This document shows, piece after piece, positions 9,282 to 18,407 of a stretch of DNA of 64,000 bases (position 1 is its first letter; each line of letters starts with the position of its first letter). The stretch comes from Limnohabitans sp. 2KL-17. Its GTDB lineage: Bacteria; Pseudomonadota; Gammaproteobacteria; Burkholderiales; Burkholderiaceae_C. The position numbers and the translations under genes are program-made. A model generated the notes under the pieces. That model worked only from the letters and a program-made list of their open reading frames with translations. It made no database searches and was not told the DNA's origin. The stretch spans positions 61,061 through 125,060 of the forward strand of contig NZ_NESK01000007.1 in NCBI RefSeq assembly GCF_003063415.1, given 5' to 3'.

Positions 9282-11197
9282 CTGCACTGGAACTCCTGCA
9301 AAGCCTGAACCTGCTCGACGAAACCGAGCGCATCGAGGCCAAACGCGCTAGCGAGAGCGGCAAATCACTGCTCGAAACCGTGTGTGCCTTTGCCAACGAA
9401 CCCAGCTTAGGAGGCGGCTGGCTGCTGCTGGGCGTGGAGCGCGAAGACCAAGCCCTGTTTCCCAGCTACCAAGTCGAAGGTGTGCCCCAGCCCTACAAAC
9501 TCTGCGCCGACCTCGCCACCCAATGCCGCGAAACCTTCAACCAGCCCGTGCGCATTGAGCTGAGTACCGAGCAAGTCAACGGCATGGCTGTGATCGTGGC
9601 CTTCGTGCCCGAGGCGCAGCCACAAGACAAGCCCATTTTCTTCAAAGCCCAAGGCTTGCCCAAAGGCGCACTGCGTCGCGTGGGCAGCGTGGACCAGCAC
9701 TGCACCGAAGACGATCTGGCCGTGTTTTACCAAGGCCGCCAGCGCGAAAGTTTTGACGCCAGCTTGGTGCCCGACGCGACCCTTGACGACATCGCCCCCG
9801 AGGCCCTAGCCGATTACCGCAAAACCCGCGCCGAAGCCAACCCCGACGCCGAAGAGCTGCGCTGGACCGACGATGAGCTGCTGCATGCGCTCGGCTGCAT
9901 CGGCAAAGACGAGCAAGGCAGCTTACGGCTCACCTTGGCGGGCATCATCTTGTTTGGCAAACCCCAGGCGCTGCGCCGCTGCTTTCCCATGACTCGGGTG
10001 GACTACATCCGCGTGCCGGGCCGTGAATGGGTGCCCAACCCTGAACATCGTTTTGACACCATTGAACTGCGTGACCCCCTGTTCAGGTTGATCCGCCGCG
10101 CTCAAGCCGCCGTGCTGGACGACCTGCCCAAAGGCTTCGCCCTGAAAGAAGGTGACCTGCAACGCCAAGACAAACCCGTCATCCCCCAGCGCGTCATTCG
10201 CGAAGCACTGGTCAACGCCCTCATGCACCGCAGCTACCGCAGCCACAGCCCGGTGCAAATCATTCGCTACGCCAACCGGCTCGAAATTCGCAACCCCGGC
10301 TACTCACTCAAGTCGCCCGAGCATTTGGGCGAACCCGGCAGCGAGCCGCGCAACCCTCGCATTGCCAGCGTGCTGCACGAAACCCGTTTTGCAGAAACCA
10401 AAGGCAGCGGCATCCGCGTGATGCGAGACACCATGGAGCAAGCCGGCCTGACCCCGCCTCTGTTTGAATCCGACCGGAGCGATGACAAATTTGTGGCCCG
10501 CTACTTCTTTCACCACTTTTTGGGTGCCGATGACGTTGCGTGGCTGGCCCAGTTCAAAGATGCCCAGCTCAGCCCCGATGAAGCCAAAGCGCTGGTCATC
10601 GTGCGCGAGGCCGGCGCGATTGACAACGCCGCCTACCGGGATCTGAGCAAAGTGGACACCCTGACCGCCAGCGCCGCCCTGCGCCGCCTGCGCGATGCAG
10701 GCTTGCTGGTTCAGAAAGGCCGGGGCTCGGCCACCTACTATGTGCCCGCCGAACGATTAGGGCTGAGTAAAAACACAGTTAACAACGCCTTATCTGGTAA
10801 CCCCGGTGCTTTATCTACCAACCCTGACGGCTTATCTACCAACCCTGACGGCTTATCTAGCAACCCCGAAGGCTTGTCTGGTAACCCCCAATCCAGCGCG
10901 CAAGACGCTGCCCGAGCTGCCCTGCTGGACGATCTGCCCGGGGTATTGGCTGCACGCATAGGTGGCTTTGGCCAAAGGCACCCTCCTGGCGAAGTGTGCG
11001 ATGCCGTGGTCGAGCTGTGCAGCTTGCGTGAATGGTCAGCAGAAGAGCTGGCGGCGGTATTGCGCCGCCACCCACGGTATGTGCGCAACAACTACCTGCG
11101 CCCCCTCATGCGCGACGGCCGCCTGGCCATGACAAACCCCGAAGAACCCAACGATCCGCAACAGGCGTATCGAGCCCTATTTCAAAACAAAGCCTGA
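9278..11197 (+). CDS. AlbA_2 / HATPase_c_4 putative transcriptional regulator
   Basis: A 639-residue protein of the RecG-like / Schlafen AlbA_2 group. The N-terminal AlbA_2 DNA-binding domain (about residues 15-135) begins ESKR-like with ERIEAKRASESGKS. A GHKL-type ATPase region has an N-box at about 308-317 (EALVNALMHR) and a glycine loop near 378 (GSGIRVMRDT). A winged helix at about 455-490 precedes a linker of five seven-residue repeats (residues 505-539), then a short C-terminal helical domain. It lies between fic and the type III methylase, overlapping fic by four bases and ending three bases before mod, so it is probably part of the same transcript. Its role (regulator or accessory defence ATPase) is not known. 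Confidence 0.82.
   Translation: MTALELLQSLNLLDETERIEAKRASESGKSLLETVCAFANEPSLGGGWLLLGVEREDQALFPSYQVEGVPQPYKLCADLATQCRETFNQPVRIELSTEQVNGMAVIVAFVPEAQPQDKPIFFKAQGLPKGALRRVGSVDQHCTEDDLAVFYQGRQRESFDASLVPDATLDDIAPEALADYRKTRAEANPDAEELRWTDDELLHALGCIGKDEQGSLRLTLAGIILFGKPQALRRCFPMTRVDYIRVPGREWVPNPEHRFDTIELRDPLFRLIRRAQAAVLDDLPKGFALKEGDLQRQDKPVIPQRVIREALVNALMHRSYRSHSPVQIIRYANRLEIRNPGYSLKSPEHLGEPGSEPRNPRIASVLHETRFAETKGSGIRVMRDTMEQAGLTPPLFESDRSDDKFVARYFFHHFLGADDVAWLAQFKDAQLSPDEAKALVIVREAGAIDNAAYRDLSKVDTLTASAALRRLRDAGLLVQKGRGSATYYVPAERLGLSKNTVNNALSGNPGALSTNPDGLSTNPDGLSSNPEGLSGNPQSSAQDAARAALLDDLPGVLAARIGGFGQRHPPGEVCDAVVELCSLREWSAEELAAVLRRHPRYVRNNYLRPLMRDGRLAMTNPEEPNDPQQAYRALFQNKA
10790..10894 (+). repeat. Five tandem 21-bp repeats encoding an LSxNPxG linker
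   Basis: Five in-frame 21-base units (10790, 10811, 10832, 10853, 10874) encode LSGNPGA, LSTNPDG, LSTNPDG, LSSNPEG and LSGNPQS. Units two and three are identical at the DNA level; the others differ at a few bases. Because the unit is a multiple of three, copy-number changes would alter linker length without breaking the frame. Confidence 0.9.
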
Positions 11198-11200
11198 CCC

Positions 11201-12763
11201 ATGCCCACCCTCGACTGGCTTGACCGCCAAGCCGCCTTCTCAAAGGCTACCCAAACCGCTACGCATGTGCTGCGCCCCCACGCCGCAGGCCCCAACGCAA
11301 ATGGCATTTTTGGCGATGCCGCTGCTGCCAAGGGCAACCTGCTGATCCAAGGCGACAACCTGCAAGCCCTCAAGGCCCTGCTGCCGTTTTACCGGGGGCA
11401 AGTGAAGTGCATCTTCATCGACCCGCCCTACAACACCAAGAGCGCGTTTGAGCACTACGACGACAACCTGGAGCACAGCCAATGGCTGAGCATGATGTTG
11501 CCGCGCTTGCAGATCTTGCGAGACTTGCTGAGCGAAGACGGCTCGATCTGGGTGACCATCGACGACAACGAAGGGCACTACCTCAAGGTGATGATGGATG
11601 AGGTGTTTGGGCGGGGAAATTTTGTGGCAAACGTTTTCTGGGAAAAAAAGTTCTCCCCACAAAATGACGCTCATCAACTCAGCATCAATCACGATCATGT
11701 GTTGGTATATGGCAAAACCCCTGGTGTGTGGCGGCCAAATTTGTTGCCACGAAGTGAAAAGCAAGCTGGCAGTTTTAAAAATCCTGATAGCGATCCACGA
11801 GGCCCATGGCTGTCAGCGGACTACACCTGCGCCAAATCAAATGAAGAGAGACCTAATCTTTATTACCCAATTCTGAACCCGTTTACTTTGCAAGAGGTTT
11901 GGCCATCGAGAACGAGAGTTTGGGCATTTGATCGGAGTTCAACCGAAGCAAATGCGAAAAACAATCTTCTTTATTGGGGCATCAATGGCTTGAACGAACG
12001 TCCCAGACTCAAAAAATTTCCAGACTCAATACAACAAGGCACGGTGCCAACTACGTTTTGGAGGCATGACGAAGTCGGGAATAACCAAGACGCGAAAAAA
12101 GAAATATTGGCATTTGATGCGCACGCCCCTTTCGCCACACCCAAACCAGAACGCTTGCTGCAGCGCGTCCTGCATCTGGCCACCAACCCCGGCGACCTCG
12201 TCCTCGACAGCTTCCTCGGCAGCGGCACCACGGCCGCCGTCGCCCACAAAATGGGCCGCCGCTGGATCGGCATTGAAATGGGCGAACACGCCACCACGCA
12301 TTGCACACCGCGCTTGCAAAAAGTCATCGCCGGCGAACAGGGCGGCATCAGCACCGCCGTGGGCTGGCAAGGTGGCGGCGGGTTCCAACTGCTGCAACTG
12401 GGCGCACCGCTGTTTGACGAGCAAGGCGACATTCACCCCGAGGTGCGCTTTGCCGACCTGGCCGCATTCATCTGGATGCGCGAAACCGGCACCGCTTTGC
12501 CCACGCAAGCGGCCAGCGGCCCCCTGCCCTTGCTGGGTGTGCACGAGGGCACGGCGTATTACCTGCTGTTCAACGGCATCTTGGGTGACCGCCGCCCAGC
12601 CAGCGGCAATGTGCTGACCACGGCGGTGCTGCAAGCCTTGAACGAACTGTGTGGCCATGACGGTCCCAAGGTGATTTATGGCGAAGCCTGCCGCCTGGGC
12701 GATGCCAGGCTGAAAGCCGAAGACATTAGCTTCAAGCAATTGCCCCACGCGGTGCCGCGCTAA
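11201..12763 (+). CDS. mod: Type III restriction-modification methyltransferase (Mod)
   Basis: A 520-residue beta-class DNA methyltransferase, expected to make N6-methyladenine. The catalytic motif DPPYNTK is at residues 74-80 and the AdoMet-binding motif FLGSGTT at 338-344, giving the order catalytic motif, target-recognition domain, AdoMet motif. The segment 11620-12115 between them is visibly more AT-rich and less biased in codon use than its flanks, as expected for an exchanged target-recognition domain. It begins three bases after the AlbA_2 gene and is followed by res after 39 bases. It would form Mod2 alone and Mod2Res1-2 with the next gene. Confidence 0.93.
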   Translation: MPTLDWLDRQAAFSKATQTATHVLRPHAAGPNANGIFGDAAAAKGNLLIQGDNLQALKALLPFYRGQVKCIFIDPPYNTKSAFEHYDDNLEHSQWLSMMLPRLQILRDLLSEDGSIWVTIDDNEGHYLKVMMDEVFGRGNFVANVFWEKKFSPQNDAHQLSINHDHVLVYGKTPGVWRPNLLPRSEKQAGSFKNPDSDPRGPWLSADYTCAKSNEERPNLYYPILNPFTLQEVWPSRTRVWAFDRSSTEANAKNNLLYWGINGLNERPRLKKFPDSIQQGTVPTTFWRHDEVGNNQDAKKEILAFDAHAPFATPKPERLLQRVLHLATNPGDLVLDSFLGSGTTAAVAHKMGRRWIGIEMGEHATTHCTPRLQKVIAGEQGGISTAVGWQGGGGFQLLQLGAPLFDEQGDIHPEVRFADLAAFIWMRETGTALPTQAASGPLPLLGVHEGTAYYLLFNGILGDRRPASGNVLTTAVLQALNELCGHDGPKVIYGEACRLGDARLKAEDISFKQLPHAVPR

Positions 12764-12802
12764 AGCGCATAAGCAAAAATTAAAAAACTCAGGGAGCAGT
12801 CC

Positions 12803-15544
12803 ATGGCCTTATTGACCCTTAAGCGCTACCAGCAGCAATCGTTGGACGAGCTGGACAAATACCTGCGTGCGGCTCGCTTGACCGGCCCGCGCAGTGCTTT
12901 TGAAACGCAAACCGGTTTTGGCTACAACACCGACCCGTTTGGTGACATGCCCTGCGTGTGCCTGCGCATCCCGACCGGGGGTGGCAAGACGCTCATGGCC
13001 GCCGAGGCCATTGGCCGCATGGCGCGTGAATGGCCCACAGGTTTGGCGCAGCCTTTGGTGTTGTGGCTGGTGCCATCAGACACCATTCGCAGCCAAACGC
13101 TGAACGCTTTGCGCGCACCTGGCCACCCGTTTCGCCAAGCGTTGGCGCAAGGCGTGGGCGACGATGTGCGTGTGTGTGAGCTGGACGAGCTGGCCACGCT
13201 GTCGCCGCAAGACTATGCTCAAAAGGCTGTGGTGGTCGTGGCTACCATCCAGAGCTTCCGGGTGGAAGACACTGACCAGCGCAACGTGTACTCCTTCAGC
13301 GAGAAATTTGAGCCGCACTTCAAGGGCATGCCCACTGCACGCTTGCAGGTCTTGAACGACTTGCCCGACGCAGTGGTGACCGCCGAAGATGTGAGCAGCG
13401 CCAAAGCCGGGCGCGAGATGCTGGCGCGTTTTGTGGGGCAACTGCGCTGGAGCCTGGCCAACTGGCTGGCCCTGCATCAACCCTATGTGATCGTGGACGA
13501 AGCGCACAACACCAAGACCGAGCGCAGCTTTGAAGCGCTCAAACGCCTGAACCCGTGTTTGATTTTGGAGCTAACGGCCACGCCCGTGCCCAAGCGCACC
13601 AATGTGTTGTTCCATGTGTCGGCCCAGCAGCTGCAGGCCGAAGACATGATCAAGATGCCGATTGCCTTGGTAGAGCACACCCGGGGCTGGCAGGCTGCGG
13701 TGTTTGATGCTGTGCAAAACCAGCGCTTGCTGGAGGCCGAAGCCCAGCAAGAAGAAGCAGATGATGGGACGAACAAGGGCGACTACATCCGCCCCATCGT
13801 CTTGCTGCAAGCGCAAAACAGCACCGAGCCGGTGAATGCCGATGCCCTGCGCCAGCACCTGATTGAGCAGCTGCACATTCCTGAAGACCAAATCAAGATC
13901 GCCACGGGCACACAGCGCGAACTGGAAGGCCTGGACCTGTCGGCCCGCGATTGCGCGGTGCGCTACATCATTACCGTGCAGGCCTTGCGAGAAGGCTGGG
14001 ACTGCCCGTTTGCCTACATCCTCTGTTCGGTGCAATCCATCCGGTCTGCAGCCGCCATTGAGCAGTTGCTGGGGCGCGTGCTGCGCATGCCTTATGCCAA
14101 AAAGCGCAGCCGCCCCGCCCTGAACAAAGCGTATGCCCACATCACGGAGACTGAAACTGGTTTGGCCGCCAACGCGTTGGCCGACCGATTGATTGACGGC
14201 ATGGGTTTTGACCCGTTGGACATGTCGTCCATGATCGCGCCACAACTGCCTTTTGGTTGGGCAGATGGGCACGGTGATGGGCCTTTGTATGACGCCTTGG
14301 CCCGACAAGTGGCATTGCCATCGCTTCAAGTGGATGTGCCTGCGGGCAAGCCCCTACCCGCCCAAGTACAAGCCGCAGTGGACCAGGGTCTGGCCAGCGT
14401 GAGCACGGACGGAACACGCCAGCGCGTGCAGTGGCGCGGCGCGGTACCGGATGCCGTGGCGCAAGAATTGGCGTCGCTGCTGCGCGGCAAGCAAAAGGAA
14501 CAGTTGGGCCAAAGCATTGAACGCCACAACGCCGTGGTGCAGGGTGCACTGGCCCCCAGTAACCGGGGCGAAGTGTTTGCAGTGGTGCCGCGTTTGGCTT
14601 ACCGACCCGGTGGTGCGCAAGGTGAACTGCAATTGCTGGAGCGCGAGTCGGTCACCGAAGAACTGGACTTGAACTTGCTTGCCGAGCCTGTCTCCTTGTC
14701 TGGCTTTCACATGGCCGAGCAAGGCACGCTGTGGGAGGTTTATTTGGACGGCACACGCCTGCGCGTGGGCAAAGGCGATGCCGAGCAATTGCCGCTGGAT
14801 GCGGTGAGCACCACCATCAGCGAAGAAGACCTGGCCCGCTGGCTGGCGGCTGAGTTGCAACACCCCTCGCGCAATGCGGCGCGTGACGTGCTGCCCGCGC
14901 ACCTGCGCGCTTTTGTGCTGGCCACGATTCGGCACCTGATCAACGAACAGCGCATTCCCTTGGCCCAGCTGGCACGCCATCAATACCCGTTGATGCAAAA
15001 AATTGCACTGAAGATTGAGGAGATGCGGGACAAAGCCGCCAAGACCTCGTTCACCCAACTGGTGTTAGACGGTGGCTGGGCGCTGGAAACCTCGCCACAA
15101 ATTGCCTTTGTGTTTGAGGCCAACCGCTACCCGGTGCCAACCAACAAGCTGTATCGGGGTAAGTTTAAATTTAGCAAACACTACTACCCCGTGCCCGCCG
15201 ACCTGGAGGACGGCGGCGAAGAATGGCGCTGCGCACTGGCCATTGAAGAACATTCGCAAGTGAAGCGCTGGGTGCGCAACCTCGATTCCGACCCCGTGGC
15301 GGGGTTCTGGCTACCCACATCCAGCGGGCGCTTTTACCCTGACTTTGTTTGCGAACTGACCGATGGCCGTGTGCTGGTGGTTGAGTACAAGGGCAGCCAT
15401 ATCAGCGGCATGGCCAAAGAAATCGAAAAAGGACAAGTGGGCAAGGTCTGGGCTGAACACAGCGGGGGCACGGCTTTGTTTGCAATGGTGTTCAAGAACT
15501 TGGATGGGAGGGGGGTGGGGCAGCAGCTCGATGCAATCATTTAA
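12803..15544 (+). CDS. res: Type III restriction endonuclease subunit (Res)
   Basis: A 913-residue superfamily-2 helicase-nuclease that cuts unmodified DNA together with Mod. Walker A is PTGGGKT at residues 57-63, the DEAH box is VIVDEAH at 229-235, and motif VI-like residues occur in EQLLGRVLRMP. A C-terminal PD-(D/E)xK nuclease site is complete: P846-D847 then E861-Y-K863. The size suits the family (about 900-1000). The start has AGGGAG six bases upstream. No frameshift or missing motif was seen, so the restriction activity appears intact. It is convergent with the next small gene. Confidence 0.93.
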   Translation: MALLTLKRYQQQSLDELDKYLRAARLTGPRSAFETQTGFGYNTDPFGDMPCVCLRIPTGGGKTLMAAEAIGRMAREWPTGLAQPLVLWLVPSDTIRSQTLNALRAPGHPFRQALAQGVGDDVRVCELDELATLSPQDYAQKAVVVVATIQSFRVEDTDQRNVYSFSEKFEPHFKGMPTARLQVLNDLPDAVVTAEDVSSAKAGREMLARFVGQLRWSLANWLALHQPYVIVDEAHNTKTERSFEALKRLNPCLILELTATPVPKRTNVLFHVSAQQLQAEDMIKMPIALVEHTRGWQAAVFDAVQNQRLLEAEAQQEEADDGTNKGDYIRPIVLLQAQNSTEPVNADALRQHLIEQLHIPEDQIKIATGTQRELEGLDLSARDCAVRYIITVQALREGWDCPFAYILCSVQSIRSAAAIEQLLGRVLRMPYAKKRSRPALNKAYAHITETETGLAANALADRLIDGMGFDPLDMSSMIAPQLPFGWADGHGDGPLYDALARQVALPSLQVDVPAGKPLPAQVQAAVDQGLASVSTDGTRQRVQWRGAVPDAVAQELASLLRGKQKEQLGQSIERHNAVVQGALAPSNRGEVFAVVPRLAYRPGGAQGELQLLERESVTEELDLNLLAEPVSLSGFHMAEQGTLWEVYLDGTRLRVGKGDAEQLPLDAVSTTISEEDLARWLAAELQHPSRNAARDVLPAHLRAFVLATIRHLINEQRIPLAQLARHQYPLMQKIALKIEEMRDKAAKTSFTQLVLDGGWALETSPQIAFVFEANRYPVPTNKLYRGKFKFSKHYYPVPADLEDGGEEWRCALAIEEHSQVKRWVRNLDSDPVAGFWLPTSSGRFYPDFVCELTDGRVLVVEYKGSHISGMAKEIEKGQVGKVWAEHSGGTALFAMVFKNLDGRGVGQQLDAII

Positions 15545-15812
15545 AGGCTGGTTTTAGCTTACATACAATTTCAACCTTCAATGTGAGTCGTTCTTGCCTG
15601 AGCTTGCCTTTCTTGTAGATAGAAAACACATGCTCAGCACCTAGCAAGCAGCCATTGACCGAGCGTGTGCCTGATTTCGTCAACAAGTTAGCGATTGCCT
15701 CAAAAGTCAGTTGTTCTCTTTTACGCAACAAAAAGACCCTGCCAAACAGCCCTTGCTGACTGTTTGAGTAGGGTCCAATGAAAAGCGCCTTGCTTTTCAG
15801 TTTGACGACCAT
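15537..15812 (-). CDS. Hypothetical 91-residue basic protein
   Basis: A low-GC reading frame starting MVVKLKSKALF with a weak AAGAG five bases upstream, and ending four codons inside the 3' end of res on the other strand. The middle (REQLTFEAIANLLTKSGTRSVNGCLLGA) could form a helix-turn-helix and the tail is basic and strand-rich. I do not recognise the family. It lies 41 bases downstream of glmS on the same strand. It could be a remnant brought in with the restriction island or a genuine small DNA-binding protein. Composition unlike glmS suggests transfer. Confidence 0.5.
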   Translation of the reverse strand: MVVKLKSKALFIGPYSNSQQGLFGRVFLLRKREQLTFEAIANLLTKSGTRSVNGCLLGAEHVFSIYKKGKLRQERLTLKVEIVCKLKPAFK

Positions 15813-15853
15813 GACCACTCTTGTCAGATCGTCAAAATTACTCACTGGCTGAA

Positions 15854-17743
15854 CTACTCCACGGTCACGCTCTTCGCCAAATTCCTCGGCTTGTCCACAT
15901 CCGTGCCCCTTGCGCAAGCCGTGTGATAGCTCAACAACTGCAAGGGCACAACGTGCAGGATGGGTGAGAGCACGCCGTAGTGCTCGGGCATGCGGATCAC
16001 GTTCACGCCTTCGCTGCTTTCAATCTTTGTGTCGACGTCGGCCAGCACATACAGCACACCACCCCGGGCGCGCACTTCCTGCATGTTGCTCTTGAGTTTT
16101 TCCAGCAGTTGGTCGTTGGGGGCGACGGTGACCACCGGCATGGCGCTGGTCACCAGGGCCAGCGGGCCGTGTTTCAGCTCGCCTGCGGCATAGGCTTCGG
16201 CGTGGATGTAGGTGATTTCCTTGAGCTTGAGCGCGCCTTCCAGGGCGATGGGGTAGTGCGTGCCGCGGCCTAAAAACAGGGCGTTTTCCTTGCTGGCAAA
16301 TTCTTGCGCCCAGCTGATGATTTGCGGCTCCAGCGCCAGCACGGCTTGCAGCGCAGCGGGCAGGTGGCGCATGTCCTTGATGTGCATGGCCTCTTCTTCG
16401 TCCGACAGGCGGCCTTTGGTCTGCGCCAGCGCCAGCGTGAGCAAAAACAAGCCTGCAAGCTGCGTGGTGTAGGCTTTGGTCGATGCCACGCCGATCTCGG
16501 TTCCGGCGCGGGTCACATAGGCCAGCTTGCATTCGCGCACCATGGCGCTGGTGGACACGTTGCAAATGGTCAGGGTGTTCGTCATGCCCAGGCTTTGCGC
16601 GTGGCGCAGTGCAGCCAGCGTGTCAGCGGTCTCGCCGCTTTGGGTGATGGTGACGATCAGCGTGTTGGGGTTGGGCACCGATTCGCGGTAGCGGTATTCG
16701 CTGGCGATCTCGACCTGGCAGGGCACTTTGGCGATGGCTTCGATCCAGTACTTGGCCACGCAGCCGCTGTAGTAACTGGTGCCGCAGGCCAAAATCAAAA
16801 CGTTGTCGATGGCTTTGAAGATGGCATATGCGCCGTCGCCAAACAGTTCAGGCGTGATGCCTTCGACGCCTTCCAGCGTGTCGGCAATGGCGCGCGGCTG
16901 CTCGAAAATTTCCTTTTGCATGTAATGGCGGTAAGGGCCCAACTCTGCTGCGCCACTGTGTGCGTGCACAGTCTTCACAGCACGGGTCACGGCCTTGTGG
17001 TCACGGTCCACCACCCAGTATTTGCCCAGCTGGATGTCGACCACATCGCCCTCTTCCAGGTACAAGATCTGGTCGGTCACACCGGCCAGCGCCATCGCGT
17101 CACTGGCCAAAAATGTTTCACCGTGGCCAACGCCCAAAATGAGGGGCGAGCCGGCGCGGGCGCCAATCACGCGCTGCGGCTCGTCCTTGTGAAACACCGC
17201 GATGGCATACGCGCCGTGTAACTGGAGAATGGCGGTCTTGACGGCTTCGAAAATATCGCCGTCGTACAGACTGTCCACCAAGTGGGCGATGACCTCGGTG
17301 TCGGTCTGGCTCAAGAACACGTAGCCCTTGGCTTGCAACGCAGCGCGCAGTTCTTCGTGGTTCTCGATGATGCCGTTGTGCACCAAGGCGACACGCCCTG
17401 GCCTGTCAGGGGCGCCTGCCAAATCAGCGCCAGGCTGAGCAAGGGCGGGTCCGTGGCTGAAGTGCGGGTGCGCGTTGTGCACCGCAGGCACGCCGTGCGT
17501 GGCCCAGCGGGTGTGCGCGATGCCGGTGCCGCCTTCGATGTGATCGGCAGTGACTTGGTCCATCAGTTCGGCCACGCGTGATGTGCTGCGGGCGCGTTGC
17601 AGGCCACCCTTTCCGCCGTTCAGGCTGGCCGAATGCACGGCCACACCGCAGGAGTCATAGCCCCGGTATTCGAGCCGCTGAAGGCCCTGAACGAGGATGG
17701 GAACGATGTTGCGGGAAGAAACGGCGCCGACGATGCCACACAT
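15854..17743 (-). CDS. glmS: Glutamine--fructose-6-phosphate aminotransferase
   Basis: Makes glucosamine-6-phosphate from fructose-6-phosphate and glutamine, the first step toward UDP-GlcNAc. The mature N-terminus CGIVGA gives the catalytic Cys2 of the class II amidotransferase domain. Two SIS domains follow ([26 protein letters not shown]), and the C-terminal tail is intact ([13 protein letters not shown]). At 629 residues it is longer than E. coli GlmS, mainly through an insertion of about 19 residues before VALVHNG. AGGAG lies seven bases before the ATG. No glmS ribozyme was seen. It is divergent from lrp, and glmU lies just beyond. Confidence 0.97.
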   Translation of the reverse strand: MCGIVGAVSSRNIVPILVQGLQRLEYRGYDSCGVAVHSASLNGGKGGLQRARSTSRVAELMDQVTADHIEGGTGIAHTRWATHGVPAVHNAHPHFSHGPALAQPGADLAGAPDRPGRVALVHNGIIENHEELRAALQAKGYVFLSQTDTEVIAHLVDSLYDGDIFEAVKTAILQLHGAYAIAVFHKDEPQRVIGARAGSPLILGVGHGETFLASDAMALAGVTDQILYLEEGDVVDIQLGKYWVVDRDHKAVTRAVKTVHAHSGAAELGPYRHYMQKEIFEQPRAIADTLEGVEGITPELFGDGAYAIFKAIDNVLILACGTSYYSGCVAKYWIEAIAKVPCQVEIASEYRYRESVPNPNTLIVTITQSGETADTLAALRHAQSLGMTNTLTICNVSTSAMVRECKLAYVTRAGTEIGVASTKAYTTQLAGLFLLTLALAQTKGRLSDEEEAMHIKDMRHLPAALQAVLALEPQIISWAQEFASKENALFLGRGTHYPIALEGALKLKEITYIHAEAYAAGELKHGPLALVTSAMPVVTVAPNDQLLEKLKSNMQEVRARGGVLYVLADVDTKIESSEGVNVIRMPEHYGVLSPILHVVPLQLLSYHTACARGTDVDKPRNLAKSVTVE

Positions 17744-17889
17744 GGTGATGCTCCTGATGAGGTGTTGTCCATAAACTGTGGCGATGTTAGGCCTTGTCTT
17801 GTAAAATTTCAGGTCAATTAATTTTGTAAATTGGTGTTTTATTTCAAAATTCGAAATGACTGAAATTAAATTTTATTAAAATACTTTTT
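17744..17889. promoter_or_regulatory. AT-rich divergent glmS/lrp control region with two palindromes
   Basis: This spacer between divergent start codons is far more AT-rich than the genes around it. It holds an imperfect 17-bp palindrome at 17841-17857 (ATTTC...GAAAT arms) and a perfect ATTTTA-T-TAAAAT palindrome at 17870-17882, seven bases before the lrp ATG. Both are plausible autoregulatory sites for the Lrp-type protein; this is inferred from position and symmetry only. No clear ribosome site precedes lrp. Confidence 0.45.
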
Positions 17890-18375
17890 ATGGAATTAAA
17901 TAAACTCGACGCCATCGACCTGCAACTGCTGGACAGTCTGCAACACGACGCCAGCCTGAGCAATGTGGCTTTGGCCGACAAGGTGAATGTGTCGCCCCCC
18001 ACTTGCCTCAGGCGCGTCAAGCGTCTGGCCGATGGGGGCTGGATCGAGCGGCAAATTGCCGTGCTGAACGCCGACCAACTGGGCGCCAGCCTGGGCCATG
18101 GCCTGAGCGCTTTGGTGGAGGTGTCGCTGGACAAACAAGGCGCTGAACACCTGGACACTTTTGAGGCCCGGGCCGTGGCGCACGGTGCGGTGCAGCAATG
18201 CTGGCGTGTCTCGCCGGGACCGGACTTCATGCTGGTGGTGCAGGCCCGGGACATGCCGCATTACCTGGCGATCAGTCAGGCCCTGTTCACGCAAGACGCC
18301 AATGTGCGGAATGTGAAAGCGTTTTTTGCCACCAAGCGGGCCAAGTTCACCACGACCTGGCCCCTTTTCAAGTAG
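17890..18375 (+). CDS. Lrp/AsnC family transcriptional regulator
   Basis: A 161-residue regulator with the N-terminal AsnC helix-turn-helix (LDAIDLQLLDSLQHDASLS, then VSPPTCLRRVKRL as recognition helix) and a C-terminal RAM ligand-binding domain (VSLDKQGAEHLDTF..., PGPDFMLVVQARD). Such proteins form octamers that respond to amino acids. Its position between the divergent glmS and the convergent glmU suggests control of itself and perhaps of amino-sugar synthesis, but no site has been proven. The ATG at 17890 starts the usual domain boundary. Confidence 0.9.
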   Translation: MELNKLDAIDLQLLDSLQHDASLSNVALADKVNVSPPTCLRRVKRLADGGWIERQIAVLNADQLGASLGHGLSALVEVSLDKQGAEHLDTFEARAVAHGAVQQCWRVSPGPDFMLVVQARDMPHYLAISQALFTQDANVRNVKAFFATKRAKFTTTWPLFK

Positions 18376-18407
18376 GGGCGTGGGCGCCGCTGCACGCAGA
18401 CCTGAGC

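Noticed and set aside
17744..17889. glmS ribozyme or riboswitch in the glmS leader
   Set aside because: The leader is short and AT-rich with no conserved ribozyme core; such ribozymes are typical of Firmicutes.
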